Of a stretch of DNA of 25,485 nt, positions 25,149 to 25,485 are shown in pieces (within the stretch, counting starts at the first letter, position 1; each line of letters begins with the position of its first letter). The notes below the pieces were generated by a model. The model was given only the letters and a program-made list of their open reading frames with translations. It searched no databases and was not told the DNA's origin. The position numbers and the translations under genes are program-made. Origin of the DNA: Stramenopiles sp. TOSAG23-3 (lineage: Eukaryota > Sar); NCBI GenBank assembly GCA_900128585.1, contig LT642287.1, forward strand, positions 1 through 25,485, written 5' to 3'.

Positions 25149-25485
25149 TGTTTGGGGGCGTTCGTTTTCGTTTTTTCTTTTTTTTTATTAGTACTAGACC
25201 TACTATATTATTATTTATCTCCTCGGTTAAGCTATTATTATTAATAAACAGATAGTTTTGAGCCCGTAATATAAACATAGCATTGGTAACTAACAGAACA
25301 ATAGTATTATAAATAATAAGTATTATAAGAATAATATGCACAACAAAGGGCGAGACGAAAAATCTTGATGACGAGTATCTTTGGCGCGGAATTGAAAAAT
25401 GGGAAGCGACTTTGTGTAAACTATTTGAGATGAAGAGATCTTTACGAAAAAAGTATAATTTTTACTATTTCAACCGTTCAAAAGT
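25149..25485. other. AT-rich 3' flank of the dehydrogenase gene
   Basis: The last 337 bp are AT-rich and contain a T-run soon after the stop and ATTATTA-type repeats. The minus-strand frame here is low-complexity. No gene or RNA is recognisable; any feature may continue past the window edge. Confidence 0.7.

Noticed and set aside
1-25485. tRNA, rRNA, CRISPR, intact transposon, virus or antibiotic-type cluster
   Set aside because: I looked for T-loop-like GTTCGA in cloverleaf context, transposase or reverse transcriptase motifs, regularly spaced repeats and viral genes, and found none that held up.

Overview
The window looks like nuclear DNA from a flagellated unicellular eukaryote. Ten long intact reading frames carry eukaryotic protein families: a Ded1/DDX3 helicase, TRAPPC2L, an outer-dynein-arm docking protein, an AKAP17A-like protein, an ACSF3-type acyl-CoA synthetase and a phytanoyl-CoA dioxygenase. 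TAA, TAG and TGA all serve as stops, so the standard code applies. Every assigned gene runs through complete domains without an evident intron. Coding DNA is moderately GC-rich. Spacers are very AT-rich and full of polypurine/polypyrimidine microsatellites. An intron-poor protist, perhaps a stramenopile alga or relative, would fit, but the sequence alone does not settle the lineage.

Layout: (1) 280-2028 (-) AKAP17A-like protein with a C-terminal fasciclin-like domain, divergent from (2) 2611-4272 (+) ACSF3/malonyl-CoA synthetase. (3) 5016-8171 (+) a multidomain acyltransferase / EF-hand / alpha-beta hydrolase, convergent with (4) 8862-10889 (-) Ded1/DDX3 helicase. (5) 12504-13004 (+) TRAPPC2L, convergent with (6) 13630-15249 (-) ODA docking-complex coiled coil. 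(7) 16848-19184 (-) tandem AAA ATPase. (8) 19557-21830 (-) RCC1-like protein with a C-terminal PA domain. (9) 22324-23286 (-) PhyH dioxygenase ending in the PTS1-like tripeptide SKM. (10) 24054-25148 (+) zinc alcohol dehydrogenase. There is no operon-like packing and spacers are 0.3-1.6 kb.

Three to five genes touch lipid or small-molecule metabolism (ACSF3, acyltransferase-hydrolase, PhyH, possibly the dehydrogenase). Proximity alone is weak evidence of a shared pathway in a eukaryote. The clearest oddities are three domain fusions (AKAP17A-FAS1, acyltransferase-EF hand-hydrolase, RCC1-PA) and an AAA ATPase with a degenerate first ATPase site. In noncoding DNA, a palindrome family TACC(N0-1)GGTA is found only in spacers. 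Other noncoding signals are a dense GTAC island at 16.25-16.52 kb, an 11-bp perfect hairpin at 19356-19385 and short dispersed repeats. No tRNA, rRNA, CRISPR array or intact transposon was recognised.
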